A DNA stretch of 7,622 bases from the NCBI GenBank assembly GCA_030040825.1, contig JASHSY010000239.1, positions 1 through 7,622 on the forward strand. The letters are read 5' to 3'. A model generated the notes under the pieces. The model saw only the letters and a list, made by a program, of their open reading frames with translations. It did no database searches and was not told the DNA's origin. This stretch comes from Xanthobacteraceae bacterium (GTDB taxonomy: Bacteria; Pseudomonadota; Alphaproteobacteria; Rhizobiales; Xanthobacteraceae). The translations under genes and the position numbers were made by a program. Below, piece after piece: positions 1-4,891 of this stretch (position 1 is the first letter of the stretch; each line of letters begins with the position of its first letter).

Positions 1-804
1 TTGATGAACGTGCAATACGCCATCAAGGACGGCGATATTTATGTCCTCGAAGTCAATCCGCGCGCCTCGCGCACGGTGCCGTTTGTCGCCAAAGTGACCG
101 GCATTCCGGCGGCAAAGATCGCGGCGCGCATCATGGCCGGCGAGACGCTCAAAAGTTTTGCGCTAAAGCCGCAAAGCTTCGAATTCGCCGCCGCCCGCCA
201 CATCGGCGTGAAGGAAGCGGTGTTTCCGTTCGCCCGTTTCGGCCCGGCGGTCGATACCGTGCTGGGGCCGGAGATGAAATCGACCGGCGAGGTCATGGGC
301 ATCGACCGCGATTACAATGTCGCTTTCGTCAAAAGCCAGCTCGGCGGCGGGACCCGTCTGCCGCGGCGCGGTACCGTTTTCGTGTCGGTAAAGGACGCGG
401 ACAAGCCGCGCATCCTCGATTCGGTCCGCCTGTTGGCGGGGATCGGATTCGGGGTGGTGGCCACCTCGGGAACCCAGCGATACCTCGAGGAGCAAGGGGT
501 TTCGGCGGTCAAAATCAACAAGGTGGCAGAAGGCCGCCCGCACATTGTCGACGCCATCAAAAACGGCGGTGTCCAGCTTGTTTTTAACACCACCGAGGGG
601 GCCACCGCGCTCGCCGATAGCCGCTCGCTGCGCCGGGCAGCCCTCTTGCATAAAGTACCATACTACACCACTCTCTCTGGGGCCGTCGCCGCAGCGCAAG
701 GTATCAAGGCCTACCTCGGGGGCGACCTCGAAGTTTATGCGCTGCAAAGTTATTTTGCGGCCGCCCCTGTTCCACAATCGGACCAGCGCGAGCGCCGACA
801 GTAG
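1..804 (+). CDS. carB: Carbamoyl-phosphate synthase large subunit, C-terminal part (5' truncated by window)
   Basis: This is the last 267 codons of the large subunit, which makes carbamoyl phosphate from bicarbonate, ATP and ammonia delivered by the CarA glutaminase, for pyrimidine and arginine synthesis in the cytoplasm. The reading frame is open from base 1. The first TTG is an internal Leu codon, not a start, because the protein begins inside the second ATP-grasp domain with LMNVQYA. EVNPRASR at residues 17-24 holds the Glu and Asn that match the metal/ATP ligands of the second synthetase half. From about residue 124 to 245 lies the MGS-like allosteric domain, with FVSVKDADK, ATSGT and FNTTEG, where UMP, IMP or ornithine bind in known enzymes. 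The full protein in this family is about 1,070-1,150 aa, so roughly three quarters is missing to the left. The stop is TAG at 802-804, followed by a likely terminator. Identity is very secure. Confidence 0.97.
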   Translation: MMNVQYAIKDGDIYVLEVNPRASRTVPFVAKVTGIPAAKIAARIMAGETLKSFALKPQSFEFAAARHIGVKEAVFPFARFGPAVDTVLGPEMKSTGEVMGIDRDYNVAFVKSQLGGGTRLPRRGTVFVSVKDADKPRILDSVRLLAGIGFGVVATSGTQRYLEEQGVSAVKINKVAEGRPHIVDAIKNGGVQLVFNTTEGATALADSRSLRRAALLHKVPYYTTLSGAVAAAQGIKAYLGGDLEVYALQSYFAAAPVPQSDQRERRQ

Positions 805-816
805 AGACAGGATTTA

Positions 817-860
817 GTCGCGAGGCCGGACGACGCGCCGGTCCGCGACTTGAATTTTGT
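817..860 (+). terminator. Probable intrinsic terminator after carB
   Basis: Starting 12 nt after the carB stop, GTCGCG (817-822) pairs with CGCGAC (844-849). After one bulged A the stem continues through a G-C pair, a G-U pair and CCGG/CCGG (826-829 with 838-841), closing an 8-nt loop. The T-containing stretch TTGAATTTTGT (850-860) follows. The T-run is interrupted, so termination may be incomplete. Confidence 0.55.
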
Positions 861-864
861 CTAA

Positions 865-939
865 CTAGTGGTCCGATTCTAACATTCGCACCCGGTTCCT
901 CGGGCTATCATGCGAATGTTAGAATCAAAGGACCACTAG
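865..939. repeat. Long imperfect palindrome H1 (hairpin element, 75 nt)
   Basis: The left arm 865-890 (CTAGTGGTCC + GATTCTAACATTCGCA) is an exact reverse complement of the right arm 911-939, except for three extra bases, AAA at 927-929, in the right arm. The loop is 20 nt (891-910). A 26-bp stem with a 3-nt bulge is far beyond chance. It is not followed by a T-run, so it is not a normal terminator. The arm sequence resembles those of H2 and H3 downstream. It is most likely a copy of a dispersed REP/MITE-like palindromic family. That it is dispersed in the genome is inference, since only this window is visible. Confidence 0.85.
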
Positions 940-961
940 CAAATATCAGGTCTGGTGGAGC

Positions 962-1020
962 TTTGGATTTGAAGTTCCTAAGGTTTGTCGGCTAGCTCGC
1001 GTAGGAACTTCAAATCTAAA
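962..1020. repeat. Inverted repeat H2 (hairpin element)
   Basis: GATTTGAAGTTCCTA (966-980) is a perfect 15-nt reverse complement of 1002-1016, with a 21-nt loop (981-1001). After one mismatch the stem extends by TTT (962-964) with AAA (1018-1020). The arm core GATTTGAAGTTC is close to the H3 arm (GATTTTGAAGTTCGC). The loop contains GCTAGCTC, which is complementary to 1042-1049 at the base of H3. Confidence 0.8.
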
Positions 1021-1030
1021 AACCGCCCTG

Positions 1031-1082
1031 GCAACGCAGGTGAGCTAGCGTCCTTTCGATTTTGAAGTTCGCAATGCAGGTG
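1031..1082. repeat. Short direct repeat GCAAYGCAGGTG (two copies)
   Basis: GCAACGCAGGTG (1031-1042) recurs as GCAATGCAGGTG (1071-1082), with one mismatch and a 40-nt period. The first copy sits between H2 and H3, and the second runs from the end of the H3 left arm into its loop. It may be a trace of how the hairpin units duplicated. No function is assigned. Confidence 0.5.
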
Positions 1083-1122
1083 GCGCCCGGTCGCTGGCGA
1101 ATTTCAAAATCGGGACGGTAGC
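1044..1122. repeat. Inverted repeat H3 (hairpin element) just upstream of greA
   Basis: The inner arms 1057-1072 and 1097-1112 pair over 16 bp with a single G-U. The outer arms 1044-1053 and 1113-1122 pair over 10 positions with one mismatch. Three unpaired T (1054-1056) lie between inner and outer arms on the left side. The loop is 24 nt (1073-1096). The architecture matches H1: an outer stem of about 10 bp, a TTT/AAA bulge on one side only and a 16-bp inner stem. H3 carries the bulge on the opposite arm, so H1 and H3 look like two family members in opposite orientation. H3 ends 20 nt before the greA start codon. Confidence 0.8.
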
Positions 1123-1142
1123 GAGGATGGAGACGAAGACCG

Positions 1143-1616
1143 ATGGATAAGATACCGATGACTGCGGAGGGCTACGCGGCGCTTGAGTCCGAACTCAAGC
1201 ATTGCCAGCAGGTTGAGCGGCCCCGCATCATCCAGCAGATCACCGACGCGCGCACCCATGGCGACCTGTCCGAAAACGCCGAGTATCACGCCGCCAAGGA
1301 ATCGCAGTCGCTCAACGAGGGACGCATTGCCGAGCTCGAGGACAAGCTTGCGCGCGCCGAAGTTATCGACGTGTCGAAACTGCATGGCGACACCATCACC
1401 TTCGGCGCGACCGTGACCCTGATCGACGAAGACACCGACAAGAAAGCGGTCTGGCAGATCGTCGGCGAGCCGGAAGCGGACGCCAAGAAAGGCAAGATCT
1501 CCATCACCTCGCCGCTTGCCCGCGCTCTGGTCGGGAAGAAAAAGGGCGTCCAGGTCGAGGTGGTGACGCCGGGCGGCGCCAAGGCCTACGAGATCGTCAA
1601 GGTCGAATGGAAATAG
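1143..1616 (+). CDS. greA: Transcription elongation factor GreA
   Basis: GreA inserts its coiled coil into the RNA polymerase secondary channel and stimulates cleavage of the backtracked RNA 3' end, rescuing stalled elongation complexes. The 157-aa protein has the usual family length. Residues 1-75 form the antiparallel coiled coil. Its tip carries GDLSENAEY, with Asp41 and Glu44 matching the two acidic catalytic residues of the E. coli protein. Residues 80-157 form the FKBP-like C-terminal domain, with the family pattern SPLARALVGKKKG near 120-132. The start at ATG 1143 gives the standard N terminus MDKIPMT. A weak purine tract GGAG (1129-1132) lies 10 nt upstream. The gene follows carB on the same strand, but a terminator and three large hairpins separate them, so it probably has its own control. 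A strong terminator follows. Confidence 0.97.
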   Translation: MDKIPMTAEGYAALESELKHCQQVERPRIIQQITDARTHGDLSENAEYHAAKESQSLNEGRIAELEDKLARAEVIDVSKLHGDTITFGATVTLIDEDTDKKAVWQIVGEPEADAKKGKISITSPLARALVGKKKGVQVEVVTPGGAKAYEIVKVEWK

Positions 1617-1663
1617 GCGGCGCGGTGACGCGATCGCAGACCCTAAGCTGCCGTCCTATTGCC

Positions 1664-1695
1664 AAATGGCCGGGGTCGCGCCCGGCCATTTTGTT
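1664..1695 (+). terminator. Intrinsic terminator of greA
   Basis: AAATGGCCGGG (1664-1674) and CCCGGCCATTT (1681-1691) form a perfect 11-bp stem with a 6-nt loop GTCGCG. It ends in ATTTTGTT. The hairpin starts 47 nt after the greA stop. It is a good rho-independent terminator and separates greA from trxB. Confidence 0.88.
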
Positions 1696-1942
1696 CTACG
1701 TGAGATTCCAATGTGTTGCGCACCGGCTGCCCAGGCATGATCGAACTGGGGGTAACGGGTTGCGTATCTTGCATGGCTCCCGAAAATCCCTAGATTTCAT
1801 GTGCATGCAACGGGCAGGCGGTCGTAGTTGGGGCTGAAGTGCCGGACTGCGCCCGATATCCAGCGACGTAGCGAAATCCAACTTCGTGGGGCTCCGGCAG
1901 GCCGATGTTTCCACACGCCGGCAACAAACGGATGGACGAGCG
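1696..1942 (+). other. greA-trxB intergenic stretch without a supported gene
   Basis: I find no convincing gene here. It should carry the trxB promoter. The best guess is TTGCAT (1769-1774), a 16-nt spacer and TAGATT (1791-1796), both weak matches to the sigma-70 pattern. The 8-nt palindrome TGCATGCA lies at 1802-1809 just downstream and could be a binding site, but short palindromes are common. Short open frames in the stretch have no plausible start signal and no recognisable protein. Confidence 0.3.
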
Positions 1943-2914
1943 GTGAGCAAGAGCACCCACGCCAAAGTCGTGATTATCGGTTCCGGTCCCGCCGGCTATA
2001 CCGCCGCGATCTACGCCGCGCGCGCCATGCTCGATCCGATCCTGATCCAGGGCATCGAGACCGGCGGTCAACTGACCACGACGACCGATGTCGAAAATTA
2101 TCCGGGCTTCGCCGACGTCATCCAGGGCCCGTGGCTGATGGAGCAGATGCACAAGCAGGCCGCGCATGTCGGCACCACGATGGTTGCCGATCACGTCCGC
2201 AAGGTCGAGCTGGCCCGTCGCCCGTTCCGCATTGAATGCGATTCCGGCAATGTTTATCTCGCCGAATCGCTCATCCTGGCAACTGGCGCCCAAGCGCGCT
2301 GGCTCGATTTGCCGTCGGAACAGATATTCCGCGGCTACGGCGTCTCCGCTTGCGCCACCTGCGACGGTTTCTTTTATCGCGGCAAGGAAGTCCTGGTGAT
2401 CGGCGGCGGCAATACCGCGGTCGAGGAGGCTCTGTTCCTCACCAATTTCGCCAGCAAAGTCACCGTCGTGCATCGGCGCGATACATTCCGGGCCGAACGC
2501 ATCTTGCAGGAGCGGCTTTATCGCAATCCGAAGATCGGCGTGCTGTGGAACACGGTGCTGGCGGACGTGAAGGGCGACGACAACCCCCTCAAGGTCAAGG
2601 CCGCCGTGTTGCGCAACGTCAAGACCGGCGAAACCAGTGACCACCCGGTTGACGGCATTTTCATCGCCATCGGCCATTCGCCGGCAACCGCGCTGGTCGT
2701 TGGTCAAGTGGAGATGAAGCCCTCCGGCTACATCAAAACCGCGCCGCACTCGACCGCAACTTCGGTGCCCGGCGTATTCGCCGCCGGTGACGTCGCCGAC
2801 GACATTTATCGCCAGGCCGTGACCGCGGCCGGCCTCGGCTGCATGGCGGCGCTGGAGGCGGAAAAATTTCTTGCCGCGCACGGCGAGGCCGAGCCGCGGA
2901 TCGCCGCCGAGTAG
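1943..2914 (+). CDS. trxB: Thioredoxin-disulfide reductase (TrxB), low-molecular-weight type
   Basis: This cytoplasmic NADPH- and FAD-dependent enzyme reduces thioredoxin and so drives ribonucleotide reductase and thiol repair. From the GTG at 1943 the protein is 323 aa, the usual size. The FAD Rossmann motif GSGPAG is at residues 13-18. The redox pair CATC gives Cys137 and Cys140, the family spacing. It is followed by the NADPH motif VIGGGNTAVEEA and HRRDTFRAE. The C-terminal FAD motif GVFAAGDVADD, then the QAVTAAG stretch, complete the fold. An in-frame GTG at 1886 would add 19 residues (MGLRQADVST...) not expected in the family. The 1943 start places the beta strand KVVIIGSG at the normal distance and has a weak GGACGAG purine tract at 1934-1940. 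No ATG fits. A repeat and then a LysR gene follow on the same strand. Confidence 0.95.
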   Translation: MSKSTHAKVVIIGSGPAGYTAAIYAARAMLDPILIQGIETGGQLTTTTDVENYPGFADVIQGPWLMEQMHKQAAHVGTTMVADHVRKVELARRPFRIECDSGNVYLAESLILATGAQARWLDLPSEQIFRGYGVSACATCDGFFYRGKEVLVIGGGNTAVEEALFLTNFASKVTVVHRRDTFRAERILQERLYRNPKIGVLWNTVLADVKGDDNPLKVKAAVLRNVKTGETSDHPVDGIFIAIGHSPATALVVGQVEMKPSGYIKTAPHSTATSVPGVFAAGDVADDIYRQAVTAAGLGCMAALEAEKFLAAHGEAEPRIAAE

Positions 2915-2920
2915 AATTTA

Positions 2921-3053
2921 CCTCTCCCCGCCGCGCGGGGAGAGGTCGAACGAGCGAAGCGAGTGAGGGAGAGGGGCGTTGCCGCGATTCTGAGCGCGAC
3001 GGATAAGCCCCCTCACCCCAACCCTCTCCCCGCAAGCGGGGCGAGGGAGAGGG
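2921..3053. repeat. REP/RIME-like palindromic element between trxB and the LysR gene
   Basis: Two GC-rich hairpins flank a spacer. The first pairs CCTCTCCCCG (2921-2930) perfectly with CGGGGAGAGG (2936-2945) around a 5-nt loop. The last pairs CCCTCTCCC (3022-3030) with GGGAGAGGG (3045-3053), plus CGC/GCG inside, with A3044 bulged. In between, GTGAGGG (2963-2969) can pair with CCCTCAC (3010-3016), giving a larger cruciform-like fold. The purine-rich tract GAGCGAAGCGAGTGAGGGAG (2952-2971) is a hallmark of a repeat I know to be common between genes in Bradyrhizobium and relatives. It may stabilise or end the trxB mRNA. No T-run follows. Confidence 0.85.
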
Positions 3054-3060
3054 TAACAAA
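3045..3060 (+). promoter_or_regulatory. LysR-gene ribosome binding site inside a repeat hairpin arm
   Basis: The only Shine-Dalgarno-like sequence before ATG 3061 is GGGAGAGGG (3045-3053), 7 nt from the start codon. It is also the whole 3' arm of the last repeat hairpin, pairing with 3022-3030. If the hairpin forms in the mRNA, ribosome access would be restricted. Confidence 0.5.
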
Positions 3061-3951
3061 ATGGATTGGGACAAGCTTAAGGTCTTTCATGCCGCCGCCG
3101 AAGCCGGCAGTTTCACCCACGCCGGTGAACAGCTCGGCCTTTCACAGTCGGCGGTGTCGCGGCAGGTGAGCGCGCTCGAACAGGAGCTCGCCGTCTCGCT
3201 GTTTCACCGCCACGCCCGCGGCCTCATTCTCACCGAACAAGGCGATCTGTTGTTTCGCACCGCGCATGACGTGTTCATGAAGCTTGAAGCGGCGCGCGCC
3301 AAACTGACGGACAGCCGCGAACGGCCGAATGGCGATCTGCGCGTCACCACCACCCCCGGCATCGGCGTGCATTGGCTGACCCCTCGGCTCGGCGAGTTCG
3401 TTGATCTCTATCCGGAGGTCCGCGTGACGCTGCTGACGACCGAAGAGGAACTCGATCTCGCCATGCGCGAGGCCGACGTGGCGATCCGGTTGCGCCAGCC
3501 GACGCAGCCCGACCTTATTCAGCGCAAGCTTTTTTCTGTGCATTTCCACGTTTACGCGTCGCCGGAATATCTCAAACGCTTCGGCACGCCCCGGACGTTT
3601 GAAGAACTCGACAATCACCGCGTCCTGGTGCTCGGCGGCAATGTGCCGCAGTATCTACAGCGTTCGCTCTACCTCACCGAAATGGCGCGCGACGGCAAAG
3701 GTCCGCGGACTCCGCACCTGGTCGTCAACAACATTCTCGGCATCCTGCGCGCCTGTCAGCGCGGTCTCGGCATTGCCATGCTGCCGGACTACCTGGTCGA
3801 GGGTGACGGCGGATTGGTGCAGCTGTTCGCGGATGCGGATCCGATCGCGCTCGACGCGTATTTCGTCTATCCGGAAGAGCTTAAGAGCGTGGCACGCGTC
3901 CAAGCATTCCGGGATTTCCTCGTCGCCAACGCGCAGCGCTGGAATTATTGA
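3061..3951 (+). CDS. LysR-family transcriptional regulator
   Basis: This 296-aa DNA-binding regulator has the normal LysR length. The winged helix-turn-helix occupies about residues 1-60, with AAAEAGSFTHAGEQLGLSQS (residues 11-30), then AVSRQVSALEQEL and LFHRHARGLILTEQG. The linker helix follows, and a periplasmic-binding-protein-like effector domain runs from about 92 to 294 (NGDLRVTTTPGIGVHWLTP onward). The start MDWDKLKVFH is the family's usual N terminus, so ATG 3061 is secure. It lies 146 nt after trxB on the same strand with only a palindromic repeat between, so it may be partly co-transcribed. Adjacency to trxB suggests a role in thiol or redox physiology, but that is inference. The effector and targets cannot be read from the sequence. 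No gene is divergent from it, unlike many LysR genes. Confidence 0.93.
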   Translation: MDWDKLKVFHAAAEAGSFTHAGEQLGLSQSAVSRQVSALEQELAVSLFHRHARGLILTEQGDLLFRTAHDVFMKLEAARAKLTDSRERPNGDLRVTTTPGIGVHWLTPRLGEFVDLYPEVRVTLLTTEEELDLAMREADVAIRLRQPTQPDLIQRKLFSVHFHVYASPEYLKRFGTPRTFEELDNHRVLVLGGNVPQYLQRSLYLTEMARDGKGPRTPHLVVNNILGILRACQRGLGIAMLPDYLVEGDGGLVQLFADADPIALDAYFVYPEELKSVARVQAFRDFLVANAQRWNY

Positions 3952-4055
3952 CCGACGAGCGCCAGCCACTGCATGGCTGGCATGCCCGAGGCCGCGTTGT
4001 GCGCAGGCGATACGCTTCGCAATATGAATCTTGCTACGAGAAGCGCGATTGCCAT
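3945..4055 (-). CDS. Possible small protein of 36 aa, antisense to the 3' end of the LysR gene (doubtful)
   Basis: On the minus strand an ATG (complement of 4053-4055) opens a 36-codon frame ending in TAA (complement of 3945-3947). The stop overlaps the last 7 nt of the LysR gene. It is preceded by GGGAGGATCG, so a strong GGAGG sits only 4 nt from the start. The peptide begins MAIALLVARFILRS, a short hydrophobic stretch with basic residues, and ends with MPAMQWLALVGQ. Codon use is poor for such a GC-rich genome (GTA, AGA, ATA, TTG, CGA), which argues against coding. The same GGGAGG, read on the plus strand, is the C-rich TCCTCCC of a candidate RNA, so only one of the two readings may be real. 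Confidence 0.2.
   Translation of the reverse strand: MAIALLVARFILRSVSPAHNAASGMPAMQWLALVGQ
3961..3981. repeat. Perfect 8-bp hairpin after the LysR gene
   Basis: GCCAGCCA (3961-3968) pairs exactly with TGGCTGGC (3974-3981) around a 5-nt loop CTGCA, starting 9 nt after the LysR stop. There is no T-run, so it is not a standard terminator. It may protect the mRNA 3' end. Confidence 0.5.
3997..4025 (+). promoter_or_regulatory. Candidate promoter for the structured RNA at 4032-4172
   Basis: TTGTGC (3997-4002) and CAATAT (4020-4025) are separated by 17 nt. CAATAT matches five of six positions of the alphaproteobacterial -10 pattern CTATAT, and TTGTGC is a moderate -35. Transcription would start near 4032. 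The assignment rests on pattern only. Confidence 0.3.
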
Positions 4056-4172
4056 CGATCCTCCCACGTCGGCAACCGCCATAACGTGGCACTTCCCCTC
4101 TGGAAGGCGCTCGCCGGCGCCCCCACGCCGGCGAACCTAAACCGGGCCCGCGAGGGCCCGGTTTTCATTTTT
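4032..4172 (+). ncRNA. Candidate structured small RNA or leader RNA (four successive stem-loops)
   Basis: Four perfect stem-loops stand nearly end to end. A: CCACGT 4064-4069 with 4084-4089. B: CTTCC 4092-4096 with GGAAG 4102-4106, loop CCTCT. C: TCGCCGGC 4111-4118 with 4127-4134, loop GCCCCCAC. D: the terminator 4139-4164 with its T-run. Just before A lies TCCTCCC (4059-4065), and loops B and C are C-rich, so the exposed parts resemble anti-Shine-Dalgarno sequences. This layout recalls the rhizobial alpha-r14/CcsR type of sRNA, although the CCUCCUCCC signature is not exactly present. The 5' end depends on a weak promoter guess. Alternatives are the long 3' UTR of the LysR mRNA, or an attenuating leader for the gene starting at 4198. 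I see no alternative antiterminator pairing for the last option. Confidence 0.4.
4139..4172 (+). terminator. Strong intrinsic terminator
   Basis: AAACCGGGCCC (4139-4149) and GGGCCCGGTTT (4154-4164) form a perfect 11-bp stem closed by the tetraloop GCGA, followed by TCATTTTT. Hairpin C (4111-4134) sits directly upstream. It terminates plus-strand transcription coming from the LysR gene or from a local RNA. Confidence 0.93.
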
Positions 4173-4197
4173 GCAGCGGCGCCTTTAAGCTCGACCG

Positions 4198-4707
4198 ATG
4201 CGGCACAAGACCGTCGTCGTGAACGACAAGATGCAGCGCGGCTACCGCTACGTTCTGTCGCAACCGATCGGCCGCAACTTTGATCCGGACTTTCATCCCG
4301 AATTGACGCCGGCGGAAATGCTTCGCCTCGGCGTGTTTTGCGGCAAATATCTCACCGATTGCAGGCGGGAGTTTCCGGCCAGCTGGTTTGTCCGCGCCAA
4401 GCTCGCCAACGGCGAGCGCGACTGTTCGCTGAATTATTTCGGCGTTGACGCCAGTCAGCCGTTGGCGGAATGGCGACGGAAGGGCTGGATCCACCCGCAC
4501 GATCCGCGCGGCTGGTTCCAGTGGTACTGCCGCTATTACCTGGGACGCCGGATGCCCGATGAGGACGCGCGCCAGATCAAGCGCTGGAACGCCATCCGCC
4601 GTCATGTGCGGCAACTGCAACGTCGCTGCGAGCCGGGCGATGTCACCTGCCGTCCGCGTCAACGGCAAGCGCTGCTGCATTGGGCGTACGATAGCCGCAA
4701 GATTTGA
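4198..4707 (+). CDS. Conserved-looking hypothetical protein, 169 aa, Cys/Trp-rich
   Basis: I cannot assign a function. The protein reads as a real, soluble, basic protein without signal peptide or membrane segment. The third-position GC bias and motif-like blocks support coding: MQRGYRY (12-18), LTPAEMLRLGVFCGKY (36-51), NYFGVDASQPLAEWRRKGW (79-97), DPRGWFQWYCRYY (102-114) and RPRQRQALLHWAYDSRKI (152-169). It holds six Cys (48, 55, 76, 111, 144, 151) and seven Trp in 169 residues. I believe near-identical hypothetical proteins occur in related alphaproteobacteria, but could not check. The ATG at 4198 lies only 26 nt after the terminator T-run and has no Shine-Dalgarno sequence. A -10-like TTTAAG (4184-4189) with TTTTCA (4162-4167) 16 nt upstream would start transcription at or next to the ATG, so the mRNA could be leaderless. 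Met12 (4231) is an alternative start but also lacks a ribosome site. Confidence 0.82.
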   Translation: MRHKTVVVNDKMQRGYRYVLSQPIGRNFDPDFHPELTPAEMLRLGVFCGKYLTDCRREFPASWFVRAKLANGERDCSLNYFGVDASQPLAEWRRKGWIHPHDPRGWFQWYCRYYLGRRMPDEDARQIKRWNAIRRHVRQLQRRCEPGDVTCRPRQRQALLHWAYDSRKI

Positions 4708-4805
4708 AGGTACTTCCGTGCACTTCAGGGGCGCAGCCGGCCGCGATCGGCCACCGCGCCTCGCGCACTTCACCAAATGTTGCCGTGATCGTTACCGCAC
4801 CGCCC

Positions 4806-4833
4806 GTGACCGCGCCACACGTCTCGGCTATAG
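4806..4833 (+). promoter_or_regulatory. Candidate promoter of msrB
   Basis: GTGACC (4806-4811) and CTATAG (4828-4833) are separated by 16 nt. CTATAG matches five of six positions of the alphaproteobacterial -10 pattern. The predicted start near 4840 would give a leader of about 50 nt containing the hairpin at 4856-4877. Confidence 0.35.
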
Positions 4834-4855
4834 ACGCGTTGGCGATTTGAAGCTG

Positions 4856-4877
4856 GAGCATGATCCCGCTCATGCTC
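4856..4877. repeat. GAGCATGA hairpin, remnant of a common rhizobial repeat
   Basis: GAGCATGA (4856-4863) pairs perfectly with TCATGCTC (4870-4877) around TCCCGC. The stretch CTGGAGCATGATCC resembles one end of a palindromic repeat that I recall as frequent between genes in Bradyrhizobium and relatives, here with a much shortened interior. It ends 2 nt before the msrB Shine-Dalgarno sequence. Confidence 0.6.
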
Positions 4878-4891
4878 ACGGAGGACCGCAC

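Noticed and set aside
1..3. TTG at position 1 as a start codon
   Set aside because: The sequence begins inside the second ATP-grasp domain of CarB, so the gene simply extends beyond the left edge.
163..777. Minus-strand open frame of 204 codons opposite carB
   Set aside because: The carB frame is certain, and the antisense product is low-complexity and Arg/Gly-rich with no family signature.
1886..1942. Earlier GTG start for trxB
   Set aside because: It adds 19 residues unlike the family and leaves the FAD motif too far from the N terminus.
1790..2881. Long minus-strand open frame (363 codons) opposite trxB
   Set aside because: The plus strand clearly encodes TrxB with all motifs. The antisense frame has no recognisable protein features and is open because of the high GC content and third-position bias.
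2921..3053. CRISPR-like or tandem repeat array
   Set aside because: There are only two hairpins with unequal spacers and no repeated unit with unique spacers. It matches an intergenic palindromic repeat.
4165..4776. Minus-strand open frame of 203 codons opposite the 169-aa gene
   Set aside because: It would span the strong terminator, and the plus-strand protein has conserved-looking blocks. The minus product looks like antisense of a GC-rich gene.
4445..4891. Extension of msrB upstream as a 315-aa fusion
   Set aside because: The extension overlaps the 169-aa gene in another frame and is Arg/Ala-rich noise. The ATG at 4892 has an ideal ribosome site and a Tat signal directly after it.
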